From contig JBFWWZ010000008.1 in the NCBI GenBank assembly GCA_050245915.1, positions 16,153-80,152 of the forward strand: a stretch of DNA of 64,000 nucleotides, written 5' to 3'. Position 1 is the stretch's first letter. Each line of letters opens with the position of its first letter. Under the pieces are notes generated by a model that saw nothing but the letters and a program-made list of their open reading frames with translations, had not been told where the DNA came from and made no database searches. Positions 42,388 through 49,081 of the stretch are shown here, piece by piece. The translations under genes were made by a program, and so were the position numbers. The stretch comes from JBDSKH01 sp050245915. Lineage in GTDB: Bacteria > Actinomycetota > Actinomycetes > Actinomycetales > Microbacteriaceae.

Positions 42388-42809
42388 TGCGGGTCCTCAT
42401 CGGACCCGTGGTCGTGGTCGCTGTGATCCGGGTCGTTCGGCCCGTGGACGTGCATCATCACGGAGTGTCCGACATGGTCCATGGCGAGGTGCAGCAGGGC
42501 TCCCACATGTGAGTCGTCGAGTTCGTAGTGGGCTTCTCGTCCCGTTCGCTCGACCTTGACGACACGGTGCGCGCGCAGAAGGTGTAGCGCGTGAGACACC
42601 GCCGACTCGCTGAGCCCGGTGACCGTCGCGAGATCCCGGACTCGCAGACGGCCGATCAGCAGGGCGCTCAGGATTCGAACGCGCCCGGGGTCGCCGAGCA
42701 GCGAGAACACGTCGGCGACGTCCGTGACAGCCCGATCGTCGGGCATGCCGTTGCTCACTCGTGTCACCTCGTCGTCTGTCCTCGTCGCTCGCGCGTCCTC
42801 AGATTGCAT
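42384..42809 (-). CDS. SmtB/ArsR-type zinc-responsive sensor with His-rich tail
   Basis: 141 residues. Helix-turn-helix LSESAVSHALHLLRAHRVVKVERTGREAHYEL. The last helix has exactly the alpha5 metal site of SmtB/NmtR-type sensors, D-x-H-x10-H-x2-H (DDSHVGALLHLAMDHVGH). A C-terminal tail HVHGPNDPDHSDHDHG could add ligands. Expected to repress the operon and release DNA on Zn (or Ni/Co) binding. Lies eight bases after the CDF gene. Confidence 0.87.
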   Translation of the reverse strand: MQSEDARATRTDDEVTRVSNGMPDDRAVTDVADVFSLLGDPGRVRILSALLIGRLRVRDLATVTGLSESAVSHALHLLRAHRVVKVERTGREAHYELDDSHVGALLHLAMDHVGHSVMMHVHGPNDPDHSDHDHGSDEDPQ

Positions 42810-42817
42810 GTGTCCTA

Positions 42818-43723
42818 TTAGACCGGATTGGATCGCGGTTCATCGAAGCCGCCGGGTTCGCACTGGATGGTGCTGTGCTCGACGTGGTACTCGTCGCGGA
42901 GCAGGGTCTGGACTTCGGTCAGCACGGTCGGATAGTCGGCTCCCTGCTCCACCACGATGTGACCGCTCGCGCTTTCCATGCCCGAGGTGATCGTCCACAC
43001 GTGCAGGTCGTGTACCTCGCGCACTCCCTTGATGCCGCGCACGCGCTCTGTCAGTTCATCGATGTCGATGTTCGGGGGCGCAACCTCGAGCAGGATCCGA
43101 AGCGCTTGGCGAGTGAGCTGCCAGGTGCGAGGCAGGATGAACAGCCCGATCCCGACGCCGATGATCGGGTCGGCCCACGGCCAGCCCGTGGTGAACAGGA
43201 TGATCGCGGCGACGATCACGCCGACAGAGCCGAGCAGGTCGCCCAGGACCTCGAGTGACGCTCCCTTGAGGTTCAGGCTCTCTTTCGATCCTGTTGCCAG
43301 GAGGCGGAAGCTCACGATGTTGATGGTGAGACCGACGAGCGCGGTGATCAGCAGAGGAATGCCGGGCACCTCGGGCGGGTCGCTGAACCGCTGAATCGCC
43401 TCGTAGATGACGTAGCCGGCGACCCCGAACAGCAGGATGCCGTTCGCGAGCGCAGCCAGAACCTCGAGCCGATAGAGGCCGTAGGTCCTCTGGGCGGTGG
43501 TCTTTCGATTGGCGAGGGTGATCGCGGCCAACGCCATCCCGAGACCGAGCACATCGGTGCCCATGTGCGCGGCGTCGGAGATCAGAGCCAGCGAGTTGAC
43601 GGCGAAGCCCACCACGAATTCGACGACCATGTAGGCCGCGGTCAGGCCGAAGGCGATGATCAGTGGCCTGATGTGTCGTTTGCCCGCGCTGGCCGCCGAG
43701 GCGTGAGTGTGACCTTCACCCAT
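42818..43723 (-). CDS. CDF family zinc/cation efflux protein (CzcD/ZitB type)
   Basis: 301 residues, six membrane helices and a full C-terminal cytoplasmic domain. Metal site residues are in SLALISDAAHMGTDVLGL (HxxxD, near residue 49) and GSVGVIVAAIILFTTGWPWADPIIGVGIGL (near 165). N-terminal GEGHTHASAASAGKRH is His-containing. The C-terminal domain ends with the LRDEYHVEHSTIQCEPGG motif. Exports Zn(II) and similar ions. First gene of the 11-gene operon, directly behind an SmtB-type operator. Confidence 0.92.
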   Translation of the reverse strand: MGEGHTHASAASAGKRHIRPLIIAFGLTAAYMVVEFVVGFAVNSLALISDAAHMGTDVLGLGMALAAITLANRKTTAQRTYGLYRLEVLAALANGILLFGVAGYVIYEAIQRFSDPPEVPGIPLLITALVGLTINIVSFRLLATGSKESLNLKGASLEVLGDLLGSVGVIVAAIILFTTGWPWADPIIGVGIGLFILPRTWQLTRQALRILLEVAPPNIDIDELTERVRGIKGVREVHDLHVWTITSGMESASGHIVVEQGADYPTVLTEVQTLLRDEYHVEHSTIQCEPGGFDEPRSNPV

Positions 43724-43737
43724 CGCGATCTCCCATC

Positions 43738-43763
43738 TATGAATGTCTGTTCAGGTGTTCATA
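43738..43763. promoter_or_regulatory. SmtB-type operator ahead of the metal operon
   Basis: TATGAA (43738-43743) and TTCATA (43758-43763) form a perfect outer dyad. On the minus strand TATGAACA and TGAACA half-sites stand in between, like the TGAACA..TGTTCA sequences bound by SmtB-family repressors. It is 15 bases upstream of the CDF start. Confidence 0.65.
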
Positions 43764-43818
43764 TATTTCTATCACGTCCACACCCCCGGCCGAACAGGGG
43801 AAATCCGGCCGAGGGCGG

Positions 43819-44028
43819 TCAGGGGGACGTGGGGCTCGAATCCCTCGCACTGTCCCGGCGTTTCTGCAGCATCCGGACCCGCTCCTCCGCCTCAATCCGG
43901 GCATATGCACGCCGCTCGGATCTGTCGGCTCGGATGATCGCGCGGATGATGAACCAGAACACCAGCCCTAGGCAGACCGTCGGGAGAACTGACCACAGTG
44001 CGTTCAGCCACCAGTTGTCGAAGCTCAC
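43819..44028 (-). CDS. Small single-TM protein, 69 residues
   Basis: One membrane helix (about 8-28, LWSVLPTVCLGLVFWFIIRAIIRA) followed by a basic amphipathic helix (DRSERRAYARIEAEERVRMLQKR). GTG start overlaps the M23 stop (GTGA), so it is translated as part of the M23 operon. Similar short trailing proteins are found behind actinobacterial M23 genes; role unknown. Confidence 0.6.
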   Translation of the reverse strand: MSFDNWWLNALWSVLPTVCLGLVFWFIIRAIIRADRSERRAYARIEAEERVRMLQKRRDSARDSSPTSP

Positions 44029-45227
44029 CCGAACACCACGCCCTGGTCTCGCAGGAACGCCAGCGGATCGATCGGCGTTCCGTTGTCGCGCAGGATGAAA
44101 TGCAGGTGACAACCTGTCGAGAGGCCGGTCGTCCCGGCGTTTCCGATGTTCTGACCCGGTCCGACGGAATCGCCGATGGAAACCCCGATGCCGCCGTTCT
44201 GCAAGTGGGCGTAGCCGGTGACGTAACCGTTGCCGTGGTCGATCTGGATGTAGTTGCCCAGACCGCCGTTCGGCCCTGCGTAGGTGACCGTGCCGCCATG
44301 GGCGGCGTAGATGGGGCTGCCGCAATAGCTCGGTCCCGAAAGATCAAGTGCCAGGTGGTACCTGCTGGCGCCTGGCACGGGGGGAACGCGTCGGCCAAAG
44401 CCCGAGGTGATGTAGCCGCGCGCGGGCCGCGCCCAACCGGTCGAGCTGATCATGCCGGCGGCGCCCGGACCCCACTGTTCTTGAATGCCCTTGATGTAGT
44501 CGGCTTCTGTTGCCTGCCGCTTCTCGGTGAGCACCGCGAGCTGCGCAGACAGGCGAGCTTCGTTCTCCTGCTGCGCGGCGAGCTGGGCGGCCGCCTCGGC
44601 GGCGGCGGCCTGAGCCTCGTCGAACGCCTTCTTCGATGCTTCCGTCAACTTGACGAGGGTGTTCTTTGCTTCCTCCGCTTGTGCCGTCAGCGCGGCGGCG
44701 TTGCGCATCACGATCAGCGCAGAGCCGTACAGCTGTGACGCGTTTTCGGCGACCTTGTCGCTGATGCTCAAGGCATCGAGCAGCTCGCTGGGATCACTCG
44801 ACGACAGCAGGAGGTTCGACGTGAGGTCAACACCTCCCGTCCGTGCCGTCGCGGCTAGAAGCTGCGCAGTCCGGTTCCGTTGCGTGTCGGCCTCGGCACT
44901 TGCGGCTTCCGCTTGCGCGGACAGCTCGGCGACGATGACGCCTTGTTCGTCGACCTTGATCTGAGCCTCCGCCCAGATCGCACCCTTTTCACTCGCGATC
45001 TGCTCTGTGCGCGTGACCTCTGCGGCAAGTGTCGCGAGCTGCGCTTGGATCTGGGCGATCAGCGCTTTCGTCGACGACTCGGCGGCCTGGGCACTTTGAA
45101 CCTCGGCCCACGTGGGGTAGTCGGCTGAGGTTCTGGCGGTCGCCGCGTCTGTCCATATGAAGGACGCGGTTGCCAGACCGATGGTCGCTGCGGCCGCGAG
45201 GATCCTCGAGCGTCGTCTACGAGGCAT
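44025..45227 (-). CDS. M23 peptidase with coiled-coil domain (EnvC-like)
   Basis: 400 residues. Signal/anchor at about 8-30, long coiled coil about 38-255 (Ala/Glu/Gln-rich heptads), then a LytM domain: GYITSGFGRRVPPVPGASRYHLALDLSG with the HxxxD zinc motif and HLHFILRDNG near the end. Zinc residues appear complete, so it may cut peptidoglycan cross-bridges; coiled-coil relatives also activate other hydrolases. It overlaps the second M23 gene by 11 bases. Confidence 0.87.
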   Translation of the reverse strand: MPRRRRSRILAAAATIGLATASFIWTDAATARTSADYPTWAEVQSAQAAESSTKALIAQIQAQLATLAAEVTRTEQIASEKGAIWAEAQIKVDEQGVIVAELSAQAEAASAEADTQRNRTAQLLAATARTGGVDLTSNLLLSSSDPSELLDALSISDKVAENASQLYGSALIVMRNAAALTAQAEEAKNTLVKLTEASKKAFDEAQAAAAEAAAQLAAQQENEARLSAQLAVLTEKRQATEADYIKGIQEQWGPGAAGMISSTGWARPARGYITSGFGRRVPPVPGASRYHLALDLSGPSYCGSPIYAAHGGTVTYAGPNGGLGNYIQIDHGNGYVTGYAHLQNGGIGVSIGDSVGPGQNIGNAGTTGLSTGCHLHFILRDNGTPIDPLAFLRDQGVVFG

Positions 45228-45990
45228 TTTGCTTCAACCACGCGTAGGGATCGATCTTCGTTCCGTCGACCTCAAGCTCGAAGTGGAGGTGGGCGCCTGT
45301 GACCTGTCCGGTTGCACCGACGAGTCCGATGAAGTCGCCGACCGCAACTTGATCGCCCTGTTGGAGTGGACTCGATCCCCACTGCATGTGCGCGTACAGA
45401 CTGCGGATGCGTTGACCGTTGACGACGTGCTCGATGATCACGTGGTTTCCGAATCCGCCGCCCTCTTCGTGCAGCACGACCGTGCCGTCTGCAATCGCGT
45501 AAATCGGCGCGCCGGCTCCGGGTGTGAGGTCGAGGCCCTGGTGGTAGGAAGAGCACCCGTAGCAGGGGGCGGCTCGCCCACCGAATCCGCTGGAGATCGG
45601 GACGACGGTAGGGAAAGGCCAACGAATAGGTCCGGTGCCTGTCGTCGAGTAGCTGTACGTTCGGCTGCCGTACTTCAGCTTCAGCATCTCGGCCCAGCTG
45701 GTCACCGAGTACTGCCCCCGGTCTGCCGACGGCCCTGCTTCGCCCGTGGTCTCCAGCGACTGCGTCGCAACCGCGGGCTCGGGCTCAGCGAATGGCGACG
45801 CTTGACTGGACGTCGAGACTGCGGGTAGCGCGGCTGCAGCGATGAGCAGTCCCACTCCGAGGACGGCAGACAATCGAAGAATGATGGATGCGTTGCGCCG
45901 CCTTTGACGAGGCGGCGCAACCGCGACGCTGCGTCGTGGTCGAGCTGCTCGTCGGCCGCGTGCTGGCGCCGCAGATCGGCGTGACTTCAT
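45217..45990 (-). CDS. M23 peptidase (LytM domain), short form
   Basis: 257 residues. Basic N-terminus, membrane/signal segment about 38-57, Ala/Ser/Pro linker and a LytM domain: ISSGFGGRAAPCYGCSSYHQGLDLTPG with HxxxD, LYAHMQWG, and AHLHFELEVDG. Zinc ligands present. ATG 45990 has GGAG upstream; an ATG at 46056 would add 22 residues encoded by the conserved leader. Two M23 genes in tandem are typical of conjugative or secretion-linked cell-wall remodelling, or of envelope maintenance. Confidence 0.84.
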   Translation of the reverse strand: MKSRRSAAPARGRRAARPRRSVAVAPPRQRRRNASIILRLSAVLGVGLLIAAAALPAVSTSSQASPFAEPEPAVATQSLETTGEAGPSADRGQYSVTSWAEMLKLKYGSRTYSYSTTGTGPIRWPFPTVVPISSGFGGRAAPCYGCSSYHQGLDLTPGAGAPIYAIADGTVVLHEEGGGFGNHVIIEHVVNGQRIRSLYAHMQWGSSPLQQGDQVAVGDFIGLVGATGQVTGAHLHFELEVDGTKIDPYAWLKQNAS

Positions 45991-46047
45991 TGATGAAACT
46001 CCATGTGAGGCGCCGCACGGGCGCGTTCGTACGTTGAGGAAGCTGAA

Positions 46048-46073
46048 GACGGCCATGACAGGTCATGGCCGTC
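46048..46073. terminator. Strong hairpin after the 140-residue membrane gene
   Basis: Perfect 12-bp stem GACGGCCATGAC / GTCATGGCCGTC with a two-base spacer, three bases past the stop codon at 46077. It lies between the small membrane gene and the M23 genes and could attenuate transcription or mark an mRNA processing point. Confidence 0.6.
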
Positions 46074-46076
46074 GCT

Positions 46077-46499
46077 TCACGTACGGCTGATGGAGAGTTG
46101 CGCGAGTGCCGGAGCGGCGGTCGGGCCCCCGACCACGACAGGTGTCGCGCGGTGAACGGGCTCGACAAGCGCTCCGAGTGCCCGCAACAGAGCGCCAAGA
46201 CGAATGCGGAAGACGCGGGCCAGAGTGAGAAGAACGAACAGCGCACAGGCAGAGACCAAGGCGGTCATCCAGCCGTCGGAAGTACTCGCAACGTCGGTAG
46301 TGGGCTCGGCGCCGAGTCCAGTCGGCGCGGCGATCTGTGCGATTGCCGAGGTGGAATCGTGGGAGTCCGCAAGCGAGTCCGACTGGTGAACGCTGCCCGC
46401 GAAGAACGCGATGCAGAGCGCGAAGAACGTCAGGAACACGATCGGGACGCGGAAGCGTCCCGTCGGCGGCGCTGCCGGCCGCGAGCCAATCTCGTTCAT
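46077..46499 (-). CDS. Small two-TM island protein, second LSISRT paralogue
   Basis: 140 residues with helices at about 18-36 (FLTFFALCIAFFAGSVH) and 78-98, an acidic/Ser-Thr loop containing VHQSDSLADSHDS, and a tail ending ALAQLSISRT. Same length, topology and C-terminus as the 137-residue protein at 41690-42103. Leaderless from TAGTAT on the minus strand. Function unknown; first gene of the M23 operon. Confidence 0.6.
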   Translation of the reverse strand: MNEIGSRPAAPPTGRFRVPIVFLTFFALCIAFFAGSVHQSDSLADSHDSTSAIAQIAAPTGLGAEPTTDVASTSDGWMTALVSACALFVLLTLARVFRIRLGALLRALGALVEPVHRATPVVVGGPTAAPALAQLSISRT

Positions 46500-46507
46500 C
46501 GACCGAA

Positions 46508-46583
46508 ATACTAGCTTCGACAGCCTGGCAAACCCGTGTGCCTCTCGGACTCAGCGATCCCCCAGTAAGGGGCGGCTTAGCAT
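46508..46583. promoter_or_regulatory. Divergent leaderless promoters
   Basis: Minus strand TAGTAT (46508-46513), eight bases before the ATG at 46499. Plus strand TAGCAT (46578-46583), six bases before the ATG at 46590. Confidence 0.5.
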
Positions 46584-46589
46584 CCCCGC

Positions 46590-46841
46590 ATGAACTGTCC
46601 TCTCGACGGCACTGCCCTCTCGCTCTCCGAGCGCAACGGAATCGAAATCGACTACTGCCCGCAGTGCCGAGGGGTGTGGTTGGACCGCGGCGAGCTCGAC
46701 AAGATCCTCGATCGTGCGGGCGAACAGTTCGGTGGACGCTCCAGTTCGAGCGATCGGCGAGGTTCAGGCGGGTACGACTCACATCACGGGTCAGACGGCC
46801 GGCGTCGTCGAGGCGGTTGGCTCGGCGAGCTCTTTGACTAG
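46590..46841 (+). CDS. Zinc-ribbon protein (zf-TFIIB / YjdM-like)
   Basis: 83 residues. MNCPLDGTAL at the start and IDYCPQCRGVWLDRGELDKIL give a C-x2(?)-C...C-x2-C zinc ribbon of the zf-TFIIB family, followed by a Ser/Gly/His/Arg-rich tail ending GGWLGELFD. Family role unclear, found in many bacteria beside membrane or stress genes. The start is ATG 46590, leaderless. Its stop is next to or overlaps the lspA start. Confidence 0.78.
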   Translation: MNCPLDGTALSLSERNGIEIDYCPQCRGVWLDRGELDKILDRAGEQFGGRSSSSDRRGSGGYDSHHGSDGRRRRGGWLGELFD

Positions 46842-47376
46842 CGCGACGTCGCTCGAACGACCGAGGGCCACAAGTCCGCGGCGGTCGGTGCGGATCGCTC
46901 TGGTTGTCGCGGCAGTCGCTGCCGCCTTTTCGATCGACCAACTGACCAAAGCGGTTGCACAGTCCGAACTCGCGGATGGGCGCACGATCGATCTCGTACC
47001 GGGACTGCGCCTTGACCTCGTGTACAACCCAGGAGTCGCGTTCGGACTCGGTGGAGAGTTGGGCGCTCCGCTCGTCGTGGGTCTCATGGTCGTCTCCGTC
47101 GCTCTCCTCACCTGGGCCGTTGCTCGGGCCGTTCGTGGGGGAGGCTTGCTCGGGACGCTCTTCCTTGCCGCTGCGGCGGGAGGCGGCGCCGGGAACATCT
47201 GGGACCGAATCAGTCGAGCCACCGACGTGCCCCTGTCGGGTGAGGTTGTCGACTTCATTGCCCTCGACTCCTTCGCGATCTTCAACGTCGCGGACATCTT
47301 CACCACATGCGGGATCGCCGGGTGGGCGATTGTCACCCTGCTTTCCAGGGACAGCGGGTCTCGCAGAACTGCCTAG
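46834..47376 (+). CDS. lspA: Lipoprotein signal peptidase (SPase II)
   Basis: 180 residues from TTG 46834. Four membrane helices. Conserved blocks: FSIDQLTKAVAQ, LVYNPGVAFGLGG, the catalytic-Asp motifs GNIWDRISR and FNVADIF. Removes signal peptides from prolipoproteins. The start is uncertain: TTG 46834 overlaps the zinc-ribbon gene end, GTG 46888 would leave only a few residues before helix 1, and ATG 46714 would overlap the zinc-ribbon gene by 128 bases. Together with Lnt it gives the island two of the three lipoprotein-maturation enzymes (Lgt is not seen). Confidence 0.87.
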   Translation: MTSATSLERPRATSPRRSVRIALVVAAVAAAFSIDQLTKAVAQSELADGRTIDLVPGLRLDLVYNPGVAFGLGGELGAPLVVGLMVVSVALLTWAVARAVRGGGLLGTLFLAAAAGGGAGNIWDRISRATDVPLSGEVVDFIALDSFAIFNVADIFTTCGIAGWAIVTLLSRDSGSRRTA

Positions 47377-47391
47377 TCGGCTCGCTTGACC

Positions 47392-47414
47392 GTCTCATTG
47401 CGAATGCGACGCGC
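47392..47414. repeat. Intergenic palindrome GTCTCATT-GCG-AATGCGAC
   Basis: Near-perfect 8-3-8 inverted repeat (one mismatch) followed by GCGC, between the convergent lspA and the 248-residue gene. A nearly identical copy lies at 61553-61573, also between convergent genes. Confidence 0.55.
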
Positions 47415-47429
47415 ACGAGAGAAGCGCGG

Positions 47430-48176
47430 CTAGTCCGTTCTGAGCTTCTCCGCGAGTCCCTGCACTCGCAGGTGGATCAAGTCGAGCCGGTTGGTCGCCG
47501 GGTACCCAAGGTCGCGGTTCAAGTACGTGCCGAGATCGCGGATACCGTTCTGGGCGCGTGCGAGTGGTTCGTTGATCGAGCCGACCAAACCAGCTTCCCC
47601 GTCGATGCGCGGAGCAACCATACGGTTGAGTCGACGTGAGGCATCTCGGCTTCCGTGGGCGATGTAGTCGCGCATCGACTTGACCAGGTCGAGAAACGAC
47701 GCCGACTTCGGATCGTCGGCCAGCCGACAGACCCGTTCGACATAGATGGAGGCAAGATCCTTCGTGGCAACCCGCCGCCAGGCCTGCATGTCGGCGAAGC
47801 CAAGGTTGCGATCTTGAGGATCGACGAGTTGCTCGATCTCCGATTGCTTCAGCCTGGTGGGCTTTCGATGATTGATGGATACGTCGAATACGCGCGCAGA
47901 GTTCTTCCTAACTTTTCCCTGCACTGCCGCGATGTGTTCGATCTCCCTTGCAATGACCTTCGACGGATCGCGGGAAATTGCCGCGACGTGCCAACGATGC
48001 TGGAGCAGCTCCCATTCGACGCCCAACCGAAACATCGCGTCAACAGCGAGGCCCTTCCGGAGAGAAGCTCGATCGGGCGCGTCGTCGATCGCTTCCACAA
48101 CACGCAAATGTCGCTCGTGAGAGGTCGAGGTGCGCGCGAGGAATTCCTCGATCTCCCTGTTCGGGTCCAGAGCCAT
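47430..48176 (-). CDS. Hypothetical protein with HEPN-like motif
   Basis: 248 residues, soluble and mostly helical by composition, function unknown. KSMRDYIAHGSRDASRRLNRM near residue 165 resembles the R-x4-6-H element of HEPN RNases or of Abi-type defence proteins, and the long HERHLRVVEAIDDAPDRASLRKG start is helical. It is the gene nearest attR and points inward. I do not recognise it as an integrase: no tyrosine-recombinase RxxR..Y or serine-recombinase motifs. The start ATG is leaderless-looking, six bases after TAGCGT. Confidence 0.5.
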   Translation of the reverse strand: MALDPNREIEEFLARTSTSHERHLRVVEAIDDAPDRASLRKGLAVDAMFRLGVEWELLQHRWHVAAISRDPSKVIAREIEHIAAVQGKVRKNSARVFDVSINHRKPTRLKQSEIEQLVDPQDRNLGFADMQAWRRVATKDLASIYVERVCRLADDPKSASFLDLVKSMRDYIAHGSRDASRRLNRMVAPRIDGEAGLVGSINEPLARAQNGIRDLGTYLNRDLGYPATNRLDLIHLRVQGLAEKLRTD

Positions 48177-48478
48177 GAGCGCACGCTATCGCCCGGCAAG
48201 CGTCGCCCGACAGGGGAACGGCGCCCCCATCCCGGCGGCGGCGCTACTTATACATCCCACACAAAAGCCCCACAATTGTGTGGGGTTCTCTCAATCACGA
48301 GAAACCCAGCCAGACCGAAACCCCTGATATTTATTGGGCTCGCGCCCGAGAGCCCTTAGATTCCAACCATGGATCTAGGATTCGAATCCCTCCGGGCGCA
48401 CCGAAGAAGGCCTGATCAGGGGCAGTATTTGTGCTGCGGTTAAGCGAAAAACCCCACAAAGCCCCGCCAAATCCCCAC
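48177..48478. other. Right arm of the island and flank, no gene
   Basis: 302 bp without a credible ORF. Contains the stem CCCCACA-ATTG-TGTGGGG (48268-48285), a GGGCTC/GAGAGCCC dyad just before attR, attR itself, the CCTGATCAGG palindrome after it (48411-48420) and more CCCCACA/CCCCAC motifs at about 48450-48478. These short repeats look like integrase arm sites. Confidence 0.55.
48381..48402 (+). repeat. attR (22-bp direct repeat)
   Basis: Identical to the last bases of tRNA-Arg (33322-33343). Beyond it CCTGATCAGGGG also follows, as it does after the intact tRNA. Confidence 0.88.
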
Positions 48479-48751
48479 TCATTCCATCGGAGATGCGTCG
48501 AGTAGCCCGAGGTACTGCTTGCGGGCCTTCATCGCATGGATGACCAGCTCGTCGCCGCTGTCGAAGATCAGAACCTGTAATTCGAGCAGCCGGCCTTGAC
48601 CATCGAAGCCGAGGCGGAATTCGTTGGCCGGCATCTCGTCGTACGGCGTCGAGGCGAACTCCCAGTAATCGGCAGCGCGGAGTATGTCTTCATCCGTGAG
48701 TTTGTCGCGCCGCTGGTGCTTTCGGGCGCTTGCATGAAGTCTCAGACCCAC
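48479..48751 (-). CDS. Putative toxin of a TA pair
   Basis: 90 residues. Starts LRLHASARKHQRRDKLTDEDILRAADYWEFA and ends LVIHAMKARKQYLGLL, a pattern I associate with small actinobacterial proteins annotated as toxins and paired with RHH antitoxins (BrnT-like or DUF4258-like size). GTG 48751 lies inside the last codons of the upstream antitoxin (10-base overlap), so the two are translationally coupled. Toxic activity and target are not established. Confidence 0.6.
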   Translation of the reverse strand: MGLRLHASARKHQRRDKLTDEDILRAADYWEFASTPYDEMPANEFRLGFDGQGRLLELQVLIFDSGDELVIHAMKARKQYLGLLDASPME

Positions 48752-48990
48752 GCGCGGAGAGCGTCGCGGATCACCTCGGAGTCGTTCTTGTGGTCGCGCG
48801 CCGCTCGTGCCTCGACCGCCTGTCTCAAGTCGGAGTCGAGACGCACAGTCACGACTTTGCCCGGCCCATTCCCGGCAGGTCGGCGACCGCGTTTGCGAAG
48901 TTCCTCGACGGGGTAACCACGTCTTGCCTCGGCGGCAAGGCGCTCTACGTCCGCTTCGGTGACCTTTTTGCCTTCAATCTCGTTCGCCAC
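48742..48990 (-). CDS. Putative ribbon-helix-helix antitoxin
   Basis: 82 residues. The C-terminal half VVTVRLDSDLRQAVEARAARDHKNDSEVIRDALRAWV is a classic RHH/CopG DNA-binding domain; the N-terminal half (EGKKVTEADVERLAAEARRGYPVEEL) probably binds the toxin. GTG 48990 is chosen because TACGAT lies eight to nine bases upstream and an operator-like palindrome overlaps it; an upstream ATG would be inside the promoter. Confidence 0.68.
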   Translation of the reverse strand: MANEIEGKKVTEADVERLAAEARRGYPVEELRKRGRRPAGNGPGKVVTVRLDSDLRQAVEARAARDHKNDSEVIRDALRAWV

Positions 48991-48998
48991 GATCAATA

Positions 48999-49009
48999 TC
49001 GTAATACGA
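48999..49009. promoter_or_regulatory. Palindrome TCGTA-A-TACGA over the TA promoter
   Basis: Perfect 5-1-5 inverted repeat, nine bases upstream of the antitoxin start and overlapping the -10 region. A likely autoregulatory RHH operator. Confidence 0.5.
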
Positions 49010-49081
49010 ATTGTTAGAGTCGTCATCGCTGACAGCTCCGATGTATTGGGAGTCGAGGATTCGCGCCCCCGACGCACGGGC

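Larger units (their letters stand above)
33322..48402. mobile_element. Genomic island in tRNA-Arg, 15.1 kb, metal/redox cargo
   Basis: Bounded by identical 22-bp repeats of the tRNA 3' end (33322-33343 and 48381-48402). The cargo is visibly less GC-rich than the flanks and contains metal efflux, metal sensors, CopC/CopD, Dsb/Ccd redox proteins, Lnt, LspA and two M23 peptidases. CCCCACA-type short repeats near both ends look like integrase arm sites. No integrase, relaxase or transposase gene is recognisable, so the island may be mobilised in trans or be a fixed remnant. Confidence 0.8.

Noticed and set aside
43786..43812. CGGCCG...CGGCCG pair after the 69-residue gene as a terminator
   Set aside because: CGGCCG is self-complementary and the 16-base loop makes the fold unconvincing.
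47430..48176. Island integrase candidate
   Set aside because: No catalytic tyrosine or serine recombinase motifs could be found in the translation.
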